From assembly GCA_019873685.1 (NCBI GenBank), contig JAIOAT010000008.1:1-64000 (forward strand): a stretch of DNA of 64,000 bases, in the 5' to 3' direction. The position numbers and the translations under genes were made by a program. Of the stretch, positions 1 to 8,016 are shown piece after piece (position 1 is the stretch's first letter; each line of letters begins with the position of its first letter). This DNA is from Chloroflexota bacterium (lineage in GTDB: Bacteria > Chloroflexota > Anaerolineae > Aggregatilineales > Ch27). Under the pieces are notes generated by a model that searched no databases, was not told the DNA's origin, and saw nothing but the letters and a program-made list of their open reading frames with translations.

Positions 1-456
1 CATCCAGCGAAGCCTCGATTGTCGGCGCGGTCAGGTCAACGTCGATATCTTCAACCGTCACCGAAGCGCTGTTGCCCGCCACATCCTCAATCGTCTTGCT
101 GACCGACTGATTCTCCCCTTCGCCCAGGGTCACCGCGGCAGGACACTCGACCACACCGGACAGGTTGTCGCCACAGGTGAAGCTCACCTCCACTTCGCTG
201 ACATACCAGCCGTTGTTGCCTGCTGTACCATCCAGCGAAGCCTCGATTGTCGGCGCGGTCAGGTCAACGTCGATATCTTCAACCGTCACCGAAGCGCTGT
301 TGCCCGCCACATCCTCAATCGTCTTGCTGACCGACTGATTCTCCCCTTCGCCCAGGGTCACCGCGGCAGGGCACTCGACCACACCGGACAGGTTGTCGCC
401 ACAGGTGAAGCTCACCTCCACTTCGCTGACATACCAGCCGTTGTTGCCTGCTGTAC
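1..456 (-). repeat. Two near-identical 228-bp tandem copies of one Ig-like module
   Basis: Bases 1-228 and 229-456 align with a single difference that I can find (A at 143, G at 371). It is synonymous, TGT versus TGC for Cys. Each copy encodes exactly 76 residues, so copy number can change without breaking the frame. The next module (457 onward) has clearly diverged. The array may continue beyond the left edge. Confidence 0.9.
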
Positions 457-2296
457 CATCCAGCGAAGCGATGATCGTCGGTGCGGTCTTGTCGATCTTG
501 ATGCCGCTCACCGAGGCTGAAGCGCTGTTGCCTGCCTTGTCATATGTTGTGCCGGATGCACTGAGATTATTCCCCTCGATTGCGCCCAGTGTGATATCAG
601 CAGGGCAGGAGGCAGTGCCAGACAAGGCATCACTGCACGTGAAGTGAATGGTGACGTTCGTGTTGTACCAGCCGTTGCTGTTGGGGGATGTGGTCGGTGC
701 AGCGCTGATCGTCGGCGCGGTCTTGTCGATGTTGATGCCGGAGACAGTCTCCGAGGCGCTGTTGCCTGCCTTGTCATAGATTGTACGTGCTACAAATTGA
801 TCTGCCCCTTCGCTACTTAGTACTTCGTCGAGGCCACAATCTACCACGCCTGACAAATTATCATTGCACTCGAACGACACCGTCACATCCGAGTTGTTCC
901 AGCCGTAGCTATTTGCAACTGGCAAACGCGACCCGCTGATCGTCGGCGCGGTCTTATCGATGTTGATGTTGGAGACGGTCGCTGAGGCGCTGTTACCGGC
1001 GTTGTCAACGGCTGTTCCAGTGACAAACTGCCCTGCACCTTCGCCGGTGAGTGTTGTACCTCCCGTGCAGGAAGCCACGCCTGACGTCCCATCATTGCAC
1101 GTGAAGGAGACCGTCACATCCGAGTTGTTCCAGCCGTAGGCGTTTGCACCCGGCGAACGCGACCCGCTGATTGTCGGCGCGGTTGCATCGCGCTTGATCG
1201 TGACCGACTGCGAGCTTGTCCCGCCGGCGCTGGTCGCGGTGCAGGTCAGGGTGGTGCCAGTTGTGTCGGCACTGATGGTTGTTGACTCGCAGCCGGAAGC
1301 AGTTACGGGCGAAATGTCAGTGTACGACCAGCTTACAGCCACATCACTCGTATACCAGCCATTGTTGCCGAGCGTGCCATTGACAGTGGGAGTGATCACT
1401 GGCGCAGTCTTGTCGATGTTGATGTTGGACACGGTCGCTGAGGCGCTGTTGCCCGCGTTGTCAACTGCCGTGCCCGTTGCAGACTGCCCCGCGCCTTCGC
1501 TACTCAGGGTCACATTCGGGCCACAGGAGGCAACGCCTGACAGGTTGTCCGCACACGTAAAGGACACGGTCACGTCGGTGTTGTTCCAGCCGCCAACAGG
1601 CGCAGGCGCTGCTACCCCGCTGATTGTCGGCGGGGTCGCATCGCGCTTGATCGTGACCGACTGCGAGCTTGTCCCGCCGGCGCTGGTCGCAGTGCAGGTC
1701 AGGGTGGTGCCGGTTGTGTCGGTGGTGATGGTCGTTGAGCCGCAGCCGGAGGTAGAGGTAATTGGCGACTCGTTATCGACAACAGTCCAGCTCACGGTCA
1801 CATCGCTCGTATACCAGCCGTTATTGCCGAGGGTGCCGCTGATGCTGGGCGTGATCACGGGCGGGGTGGAGTCGGGTGGGGCGAGGACGTGCAGGGTGAA
1901 CTTAGCGGGGTTAGTATTGTAGGTGCCAGTACCACTGTCACTCACTGAGACAGTAATCTCAAAGTTGCCTGTAACAGTGGATGTAAACACAGTTGGCACA
2001 TACACACCGCACGCCGTAAAAGTGAGGGGATTTGGATTGGCCGTAACCCCTTGAGGAACGTTGATTGTGACTGTGGCCGGGGAGCCGTCACTTGCATTGC
2101 AGCCGGTTTGCCCGTCGCCGCTGTTCGCGGTGATTCTGTAATTCACAGTTGTTGAGCCGCCGAGTATGAAGGTGTCGTTGCCACCAACTACAACATCGTT
2201 TTGGACGTTGTCCGCCAGTACGACATAGGCCGAGAACAACAGAAGAGCTGCAATCACCAATGTCCAAAATCGATTGAACCGCTGCCTTTGCTTCAT
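1..2296 (-). CDS. Secreted multi-domain Ig-like repeat protein, partial (C-terminus beyond left edge)
   Basis: The frame is open from ATG at 2296 to the left edge without a stop, about 765 codons. GGAGG lies 7 bases before the ATG. The N-terminus is basic, then hydrophobic, with a likely signal cleavage after VLA near residue 28. After about 130 residues of beta-rich sequence come at least eight modules of about 75 residues, each ending in a version of IDKTAPTIS. Two types are seen: type B (GWYTSDVTVSW, ending TIKRDATPPTIS) and type A (GWNNSDVTVSFTC, then AGNSASATVSNINIDKTAP, with a Cys pair that could form a disulfide). The order from the N-terminus is B-A-B-A-A-A-A-A. Such arrays are typical of exported surface or adhesive proteins; the ligand is unknown. 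The last two modules in view are almost identical. Confidence 0.85.
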   Translation of the reverse strand, partial: MKQRQRFNRFWTLVIAALLLFSAYVVLADNVQNDVVVGGNDTFILGGSTTVNYRITANSGDGQTGCNASDGSPATVTINVPQGVTANPNPLTFTACGVYVPTVFTSTVTGNFEITVSVSDSGTGTYNTNPAKFTLHVLAPPDSTPPVITPSISGTLGNNGWYTSDVTVSWTVVDNESPITSTSGCGSTTITTDTTGTTLTCTATSAGGTSSQSVTIKRDATPPTISGVAAPAPVGGWNNTDVTVSFTCADNLSGVASCGPNVTLSSEGAGQSATGTAVDNAGNSASATVSNINIDKTAPVITPTVNGTLGNNGWYTSDVAVSWSYTDISPVTASGCESTTISADTTGTTLTCTATSAGGTSSQSVTIKRDATAPTISGSRSPGANAYGWNNSDVTVSFTCNDGTSGVASCTGGTTLTGEGAGQFVTGTAVDNAGNSASATVSNINIDKTAPTISGSRLPVANSYGWNNSDVTVSFECNDNLSGVVDCGLDEVLSSEGADQFVARTIYDKAGNSASETVSGINIDKTAPTISAAPTTSPNSNGWYNTNVTIHFTCSDALSGTASCPADITLGAIEGNNLSASGTTYDKAGNSASASVSGIKIDKTAPTIIASLDGTAGNNGWYVSEVEVSFTCGDNLSGVVECPAAVTLGEGENQSVSKTIEDVAGNSASVTVEDIDVDLTAPTIEASLDGTAGNNGWYVSEVEVSFTCGDNLSGVVECPAAVTLGEGENQSVSKTIEDVAGNSASVTVEDIDVDLTAPTIEASLD
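1185..1690 (-). repeat. Repeated type-B module segments, 453-bp period
   Basis: A 53-base block at 1185-1237 recurs identically at 1638-1690. It encodes the end of each type-B module (SAGGTSSQSVTIKRDA). The 453-bp offset equals 151 codons, so a B+A module pair was duplicated as a unit in this gene. Confidence 0.8.
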
Positions 2297-2409
2297 GATA
2301 GGTCCTCCGTATGAGCCATGAAAAGTCAACAGATAATGTGGCAAAGATAAAGTACAACACGGCAGTCGCAAAGCCGGTGTTCAAATAACACCGCCGGGTC
2401 GCAGGAATC

Positions 2410-2440
2410 GCGCCCGCAGTCGCAATCCGACTGCGGGCGC
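2410..2440 (-). terminator. 13-bp perfect hairpin between two leftward genes
   Basis: The arms 2410-2422 and 2428-2440 are perfectly complementary with a 5-base loop. It lies 60-90 bases downstream of the response regulator stop and upstream of the Ig-repeat gene. No T-run follows on the minus strand, so termination is inferred from stem strength and position. Confidence 0.6.
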
Positions 2441-2499
2441 CACCGTATGGATAGAAATCGGTTTGAGCGCTGTTGGAATTGCGCGGGGCGGGCCGGGCG

Positions 2500-3198
2500 C
2501 TAGGGGTAGAAGGTGTAGCCCTCGCCCGCCACAGCCACGATGTGCCGGGGCTGGGCCGGGTTCGGCTCGATCTTGCGGCGCAGGCGGTACACCACGTTCT
2601 TCACCAGCGTGCTATCCGCCCCGCCCATATAGCCCCATACCCGGTCGATGATCATGCTGGTTGGCAGCACCTGCCCGGCGTGGGCCACCAGCAGGTGCAG
2701 TAATCGCAGTTCCAGGTTGGTCAGCCTGACCGTTGTCCCGTTCGGCGTCACCAGCTGGCGCTGGCGGGTATCCAGCCGCAGCGGGCCGATCTGCAGCGGA
2801 TCCAGCGCCTCCGCCGGAGCCTGCCACGAACGTGCCACCCACACCCGCACCTTGGCCAGGAACAGGCGCGGGTCCAGCGGCTTGCCGACGCACTCACTGG
2901 CCCCGGCCTGGTAGGCTTCCAGCGCGTGCGCCTCGCTGTAGTCGCTCAGGAGCAGCAGGATGGGCGCGGCGGCGACCGTGCGCAGCGCGCGCACGATCTC
3001 GATCCCGCCCTGGTACGGCCCGCACACGTCCACGATGATCATCTCGCTGGCCTGCCCGCCCCACCAGTCCAGCGCTTCCTGTGCGGAATGGAGAAGGGTG
3101 GTCTCGTAATCCTTCGCCTGCAGGAGATGCGTCCACAGGTGCCCGCTTTCGGGGTCATCAGCGATAAAGAGGATGCGTACTTTGAGGACCTCGTTCAT
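2500..3198 (-). CDS. OmpR/PhoB-type response regulator
   Basis: This 232-residue protein has a receiver domain and a winged-helix DNA-binding domain. Visible receiver residues are the acidic pair D14-D15, phospho-acceptor D57 (MIIVD), S85 and K106 (VGKP). The C-terminal domain carries NLELRLLHLLVAHAGQV and the recognition-helix region NVVYRLRRKIEP, ending in the usual GEGYTF. The frame is open for 89 codons further upstream, but the receiver begins directly after ATG 3198, and the extension is unlike any family member. No sensor kinase is adjacent, so it is an orphan regulator here. Its target is unknown; the leftward Ig-repeat gene lies downstream behind a hairpin. Bases 3199-3448 hold nothing I recognise. 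Confidence 0.85.
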   Translation of the reverse strand: MNEVLKVRILFIADDPESGHLWTHLLQAKDYETTLLHSAQEALDWWGGQASEMIIVDVCGPYQGGIEIVRALRTVAAAPILLLLSDYSEAHALEAYQAGASECVGKPLDPRLFLAKVRVWVARSWQAPAEALDPLQIGPLRLDTRQRQLVTPNGTTVRLTNLELRLLHLLVAHAGQVLPTSMIIDRVWGYMGGADSTLVKNVVYRLRRKIEPNPAQPRHIVAVAGEGYTFYP

Positions 3199-3448
3199 GG
3201 GTGCCTGCCCGGTACTTAGCACTACCGTTAAATAATACGTAGTCTCCAAGGCAGAATCCGGTCCTTCCTCTGATTTCATTATGGTCTGGTAGCGCGTACC
3301 ATGCAATCCACCGGGCCTAAATTTCTCATAAAAAATGTCAGGATGCGCCGGGCTGCGCGGTGCTGCCGCCCGCGATTTGGGCTGCTGCAGGCGGCGGGTT
3401 ACAATCGCCGGGCAAAGGTACGGCAGCGGAGCACTCAGGAGCGCGGCG

Positions 3449-3823
3449 GTGGAACGGACTTTCACGGTGATAGCGGCGGTTCTGGGCGGGCTGGCGGTGG
3501 CGCTGGGCGCCTTCGGATCGCACGGGCTGGCGGCGCACTTCGCCGCTCACCCCGATCTGCAGGGGCCGTATGAGACGGCCAACCGCTACCACATGGCGCA
3601 TGCGCTGGCGCTGCTGGCCGTGGCCTGGGCGGCCACGCGCTGGAACAGCCCGCTGTTGCCCTGGGCGGGGTGGCTGTTTGTGGCCGGGGTGATTCTGTTC
3701 TCCGGCAGCCTGTACGCCCTCAGCCTGACCGGGCTGCGCTGGCTGGGCGCGGTGGCGCCGCTAGGTGGGGCGGCGTTCGTGGCCGGCTGGGCGCTACTGG
3801 CGCTGGCCGCCTGGCGGGGGTAA
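3449..3823 (+). CDS. DUF423 family small membrane protein
   Basis: This 124-residue protein has four hydrophobic segments and the family signature GAFGSHGL near the N-terminus, followed by YETANRYHMAHALALL. I chose GTG 3449 because AGGAG lies about 8 bases upstream and the protein then has the normal DUF423 length. The open frame starting at 3335 adds 38 residues of improbable sequence. DUF423 proteins (such as YgdD) sit in the inner membrane; their biochemical role is not established. The gene stands alone, divergent from the regulator on its left. Confidence 0.8.
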   Translation: MERTFTVIAAVLGGLAVALGAFGSHGLAAHFAAHPDLQGPYETANRYHMAHALALLAVAWAATRWNSPLLPWAGWLFVAGVILFSGSLYALSLTGLRWLGAVAPLGGAAFVAGWALLALAAWRG

Positions 3824-3943
3824 AGAACATTTCACATGTAATCCTCTATCGTGGCCTTGCTGATAATCCCAACGGAATTCGGCATACGTTCATGTGAATA
3901 CCACGGAATAGGCGAACATTAGTTTCGCCTGCTGGCCCGAGTC

Positions 3944-3952
3944 TGGTATAAT
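3944..3952 (+). promoter_or_regulatory. Extended -10 promoter of the restriction-modification pair
   Basis: TGGTATAAT at 3944-3952 is a perfect extended -10 element (TGn-TATAAT) 32 bases before the methyltransferase ATG. No good -35 box is seen, as is usual for extended -10 promoters. Confidence 0.55.
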
Positions 3953-3983
3953 TCCGGCTGAATACACTGAGAAAAGCTGAAAT

Positions 3984-5399
3984 ATGCCGAAAGAAATGCA
4001 AAGCAAAGTAGCAATAACTTTGGGGCTAGAGTATCGTGAGATGCTAATCAACCTGTTGAAAAGCGACCTGGATTTCCACGATCAGGTCAGTAATTATGCA
4101 TCACATAACTTTCATGCTTTTCCTGCCAAATTCCCTCCTCAGTTACCTCGAAAGTTCATTGAAGGACTTACAAAGCCTGGCGATGTTGTTCTTGATCCAA
4201 TGATGGGGTCAGGAACAACAGTGGTTGAAGCCCTGTTGGCTGGGCGAGAGTCGATCGGCTTTGATATTGATCCTTTAGCTGTCCGTCTTTCCAAAGTAAA
4301 GACAACATGGTTAGAAATTGAACGAATCAAGGAGATCGGTCAGCGAATTGTTCGCCAAGCGTCGTTGACCCTGAATGATCCAGAAATGCTTTTGGACAAA
4401 TTAGCCACGCGATTTGATGCCAAAACAAGAGAGTTTGTTGACTATTGGTTTGCGCCTGCCACCCAACTTGAACTTATTGCTTTGGTGATTCAGATAGAGA
4501 AATTAGCTGAGCCTGAACTTAGAGATTTCTTCTCAATAGTTCTTTCAAGCATCATCATAACGAAATCGGGAGGTGTGTCTCTAGCATTTGACCTGGCACA
4601 CACTCGTCCCCACAGAGCAAAGGTAGTTTTGTCCAAGGCTGGAGAGGTCATTGTGGGAGACGCTTGTAGCAGCAATTCACGACGCGTTAGGCTGCTGACT
4701 AAGACGTTGCGTTCACCTATAGAGGAGTTCGAGAAGCGGTTACAGCGTAATTTGTCGGGATTCATTCAATATACACCGAGTACAATTCCTCCAAGAATAC
4801 AGTATGCCGATGCACAGCAGTTGCCGCTCGACGATAAGACAGTGGATTTGATTGTGACCTCACCACCTTATATATCAAATGCTATAGACTATATGCGTGC
4901 CCACAAGTTCTCGTTGGTTTGGCTGGGCTACTCAATTCAGGAGCTTGGAGACAAACGTAGAGCGTACATTGGCGGGGAAGCCGTCTCTGGTGCAAGGCTT
5001 CTTGATTTGCCTGATGCTGCCCGCCAAGTGGTGCGTAGCATCAGCCAACTTGACATAAAAAAAGCACAAGCTGTTCATCGGTACTATTCGGAAATGACCC
5101 TTGTATTGAAAGAGATGTTCCGTGTTCTACGCCCTGGAAAAGCAGCAATAGTGGTCGTAGGTACTTCTGTAATTAGAGAAATTGACACACAAATTGATCT
5201 CTGTCTAGCAGAGATTGGCAAGCATATTGGATTTGAAGTTCCTGCCATTGGCGTAAGGAATCTGGATCGCAATCGCCGCATGTTACCGGCAAGCGCGATT
5301 ATAGACAGCAATTCTCAGATTCAACAGAGAATGCATGAGGAATTTGTCATTGGTTTTTATAAGCCGATGGTAAGACGGAATAGCAATGATTATAAATGA
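3984..5399 (+). CDS. Site-specific DNA methyltransferase (SPPY class, probably N4-cytosine)
   Basis: This 471-residue protein carries the SAM-binding motif DPMMGSGTT at residues 71-79, followed by GFDIDPLA. The catalytic motif TSPPY is at 292-296. An N-terminal HNFHAFPAKFPPQL segment is typical of these amino-methyltransferases. SPPY usually marks N4-cytosine enzymes, though N6-adenine activity cannot be excluded. Motif I precedes motif IV with about 215 residues between them, room for target recognition (alpha-like order). The gene overlaps the next one by 14 bases, so translation is coupled. It should protect host sites from the neighbouring nuclease. Base composition is clearly richer in A and T than the flanks, which suggests horizontal acquisition. 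Confidence 0.85.
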   Translation: MPKEMQSKVAITLGLEYREMLINLLKSDLDFHDQVSNYASHNFHAFPAKFPPQLPRKFIEGLTKPGDVVLDPMMGSGTTVVEALLAGRESIGFDIDPLAVRLSKVKTTWLEIERIKEIGQRIVRQASLTLNDPEMLLDKLATRFDAKTREFVDYWFAPATQLELIALVIQIEKLAEPELRDFFSIVLSSIIITKSGGVSLAFDLAHTRPHRAKVVLSKAGEVIVGDACSSNSRRVRLLTKTLRSPIEEFEKRLQRNLSGFIQYTPSTIPPRIQYADAQQLPLDDKTVDLIVTSPPYISNAIDYMRAHKFSLVWLGYSIQELGDKRRAYIGGEAVSGARLLDLPDAARQVVRSISQLDIKKAQAVHRYYSEMTLVLKEMFRVLRPGKAAIVVVGTSVIREIDTQIDLCLAEIGKHIGFEVPAIGVRNLDRNRRMLPASAIIDSNSQIQQRMHEEFVIGFYKPMVRRNSNDYK

Positions 5400-6246
5400 T
5401 CTGCGCCAAAGGTATCACCAGCAAATTGGTAACGAGATTATCCGAATCAGAGTCAGTAAGAAGAGGGGTAAATATCCCAATTTCGCCGATGGAGATAATG
5501 CTAACAGCATCAGAATCGCTTGGAACATTATCGAGCAATTGAATCTCAAATCGAATGAGACAGAATTATCTGAACAAGGGGTAGGAAAGCTTTTTGAGAA
5601 AGCGACTTGCCTCTTCCTTGAACAAGTCTTTCAGTGTCTTTCTCATTTACGGCCGGGGCGTTGGCTGTACAAAACCGATACTGAGATTTCTAGCTTTGAA
5701 CAGTATGAACATCTAGCTAATGTCGCGTCCATTCTGAAGAAAAACAAGGAATTGGCCTCAGTTCTAGGAAGTGACTATATTGTTACCCCAGACATTGTTG
5801 TTGCTAGGTATCCTGTTTCAGATGAGGAAATCAATGCCAGACAAGCACTTGTAGACAATTCAGTAAGCATTGTTAGACTGACTCCGCTTCGAGAAGGCAA
5901 CCGACAGCAACCTTTTCCTATTCTGCATGCCAGTATCTCGTGCAAATGGACAATACGCAGTGATCGGTCACAAAACACACGCACGGAAGCTCTCAACCTG
6001 ATTCGTAATCGCAAGGGCCATCTGCCCCATGTTGTTGCTGTAACGGCTGAACCGCTTCCAACGCGAATTGCTACTCTTGCGCTTGGCACAGGTGACTTGG
6101 ACTGCGTATATCATTTTGCGCTTCCAGAACTAAGCCAGGCAGTAAGGGAGGCCCATACTGAAGATCAATGGGATATGCTTTGTACCATGATTGAGGGAAA
6201 GCGGCTAAGAGACATCAGTGATCTGCCGTTTGACTTGGCTGTCTAG
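5386..6246 (+). CDS. NgoMIV-family type II restriction endonuclease, predicted GCCGGC
   Basis: The protein is 286 residues long, the length I recall for R.NgoMIV. Active-site residues of the NgoMIV/Cfr10I fold are visible: E71, D136 (TPD), S185-C186-K187 and E201. The last four fall at exactly the NgoMIV numbers. The DNA-contact motif R191-S-D193-R194, which in NgoMIV reads the CCGG core, is also present. From this I infer cleavage at GCCGGC by a Mg-dependent tetramer. The ATG lies inside the methyltransferase end (ATGATTATAAATGA), so the nuclease is made after the methylase. The gene shares its AT-rich composition and converges with the ABC gene only 11 bases away. Confidence 0.88.
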   Translation: MIINDLRQRYHQQIGNEIIRIRVSKKRGKYPNFADGDNANSIRIAWNIIEQLNLKSNETELSEQGVGKLFEKATCLFLEQVFQCLSHLRPGRWLYKTDTEISSFEQYEHLANVASILKKNKELASVLGSDYIVTPDIVVARYPVSDEEINARQALVDNSVSIVRLTPLREGNRQQPFPILHASISCKWTIRSDRSQNTRTEALNLIRNRKGHLPHVVAVTAEPLPTRIATLALGTGDLDCVYHFALPELSQAVREAHTEDQWDMLCTMIEGKRLRDISDLPFDLAV

Positions 6247-6257
6247 CTAGATCGACG

Positions 6258-7838
6258 CTAGATATCCCCCCACGCCCCGGCGTGCGCCCGCGCCTGCTCC
6301 AGCGTGGAGCCAGCCATCATCAGCCCCAGCGTCTCCACGTCGGCTTCCTCGCGGGCCAGCTCGCCCATGATCTGCCCTTCGTAGAGCACCACAATCCGGT
6401 CGGAGAGGGCCATGATCTCGTCCAGGTCTTCCGAGATCAGCAGGATGGCCACGCCGGCGCTGCGCTGCTCCATCAGCACCTGGCGGATGTATTCCGTGGC
6501 GCTGATGTCCACGCCGCGCGTCGGCTGGGAGGCGATCAGGACGACCGGCTGGCGGGAAAGCTCGCGGGCCAGGATCAGCTTCTGCACGTTGCCGCCGGAG
6601 AGATTCTTGACCGGCGTTTCCGCTGAAGGCGTCTTGATGTTGAAGCGGTTGATCAGCCCGCGCGTGTGGGCGGCGATCGCGCCGAAATCGAGGAAGATGC
6701 CGCGCGCGAACGGCTCGCTGGCGTGGGTTTGCAGGATCAGGTTTTCCGCCACCGTGAAGACGCTGATCGTGCCGTGCCGGTTGCGCTCCTCCGGGATGAA
6801 CGAAAGCCCGGCGGCCAGCCGTTCGCTGACCGGAGCGTGGCTGATCTCGCGTCCGGCCAGGCGAATCGCCCCGCCGCTGACCGGCCGCAGCCCGGCGATC
6901 GATTCCGCCAGCTCGCGCTGCCCGTTGCCAGAAACGCCAGCGATGCCGACGATCTCCCCGGCGCGGACGTTCAGGGAAACACCTTGCAGAGCGGGCAGGC
7001 CCTGGTCGCTGAGCACGGTCAGATTCTCCAGCGCCAGGCGCACCTCACCCGGCTGGACTTCCGGTCGGTCGGGCTGGAGCTTGACATCGCGCCCGACCAT
7101 CATCCGCGCCAGGGTGCGCTGCTCGATCCCGTTGTTGGGCACGGTATCCACCACCCGTCCGTCGCGCATGACCGTGATCCGGTCGCATAGCGCCTGCACC
7201 TCATACAGCTTGTGGGAGATGAAGATCAGGGCGTGGCCCTGGTCGCGCATCTGGCGCAGCGTACTGAATAGCTCGTCAACCTCCTGCGGGGTCAGCACGG
7301 CGGTCGGCTCATCGAGGATGATCAGCGCCCCGCCTCGGTAGAGCGCCTTGATGATCTCCACCCGCTGCTGCTCCCCTACGGAAAGCTGCCAGATGTAGGC
7401 ATCCGGGTTAACCTTCAGCCCGTAGATCGCGGAAAGCTCCAGCAGGCGCTCCCGCACCTCCGCCAGGTTGAGCACTGTCCCCGCCGGCTGCATCCCCAGA
7501 GCTACATTCTCGGCGACGGTCAGCGTCTGGACGAGCATGAAGTGCTGGTGGATCATGCCGATGCCCTGCGCCAGCGCATCCGAAGGCGATTCCAGCCGCA
7601 CGGGCCGGCCGTTGATCAGAATCTCGCCCTCGTCCGGGTGGTAGAGACCGTAGAGGATTTTCATCAGCGTGCTTTTGCCCGCGCCGTTTTCGCCCAGCAG
7701 GGCGTGAATCTCGCCCGCCTTGACATCGAAGTTGACATGGTCGTTAGCCAGGACGCCGGGGAAACGCTTGACGATATTGCGCATCTCCGCGCTATCGATG
7801 CGGGTGTGGCCGGAGGGAAGGGTTACGCCTGAGGACAT
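6258..7838 (-). CDS. Sugar/nucleoside ABC transporter, duplicated ATP-binding protein
   Basis: Two ABC modules are fused in one chain of about 526 residues, as in RbsA/XylG/YufO-type importers. The first has an intact Walker A (GENGAGKST), a variant signature LSVGEQQR and Walker B LIILDEPTAV. The second has the degenerate P-loop GVSGNGQRE usual in this family, signature LSGGNVQK, and PTRGVDI. The protein energises import of nucleosides or simple sugars from the cytoplasmic face. AGGGGG precedes two consecutive ATGs (7841 and 7838); the second has better spacing. No permease or binding-protein gene is adjacent: the restriction-modification pair abuts its 3' end and a lipoprotein gene lies upstream. 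Confidence 0.88.
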   Translation of the reverse strand: MSSGVTLPSGHTRIDSAEMRNIVKRFPGVLANDHVNFDVKAGEIHALLGENGAGKSTLMKILYGLYHPDEGEILINGRPVRLESPSDALAQGIGMIHQHFMLVQTLTVAENVALGMQPAGTVLNLAEVRERLLELSAIYGLKVNPDAYIWQLSVGEQQRVEIIKALYRGGALIILDEPTAVLTPQEVDELFSTLRQMRDQGHALIFISHKLYEVQALCDRITVMRDGRVVDTVPNNGIEQRTLARMMVGRDVKLQPDRPEVQPGEVRLALENLTVLSDQGLPALQGVSLNVRAGEIVGIAGVSGNGQRELAESIAGLRPVSGGAIRLAGREISHAPVSERLAAGLSFIPEERNRHGTISVFTVAENLILQTHASEPFARGIFLDFGAIAAHTRGLINRFNIKTPSAETPVKNLSGGNVQKLILARELSRQPVVLIASQPTRGVDISATEYIRQVLMEQRSAGVAILLISEDLDEIMALSDRIVVLYEGQIMGELAREEADVETLGLMMAGSTLEQARAHAGAWGDI

Positions 7839-8016
7839 CATCGGACCCCCTTGCGGCTGGCCGCCGGGAAGCGGCGGGCGCTGAACGATCGGCTGGCCCC
7901 GGCAGGGCCGCCATGCCCCCAATGTATACCATCAGAAGGCGGGTAGCTACAAGCGATAGTGTGGCAAACGAAAACAGGCCGGGCAGGAAGGCGTGCCCGG
8001 CCTGCCGGAATGCGGG

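Noticed and set aside
3199-3465. N-terminal extension of the OmpR-type regulator
   Set aside because: The frame is open but receivers start next to ATG 3198, and the extension resembles no family member.
6412-7341. 309-residue plus-strand frame inside the ABC ATPase gene
   Set aside because: It is a shadow of the real minus-strand gene, Arg/Ser-rich with no motif.
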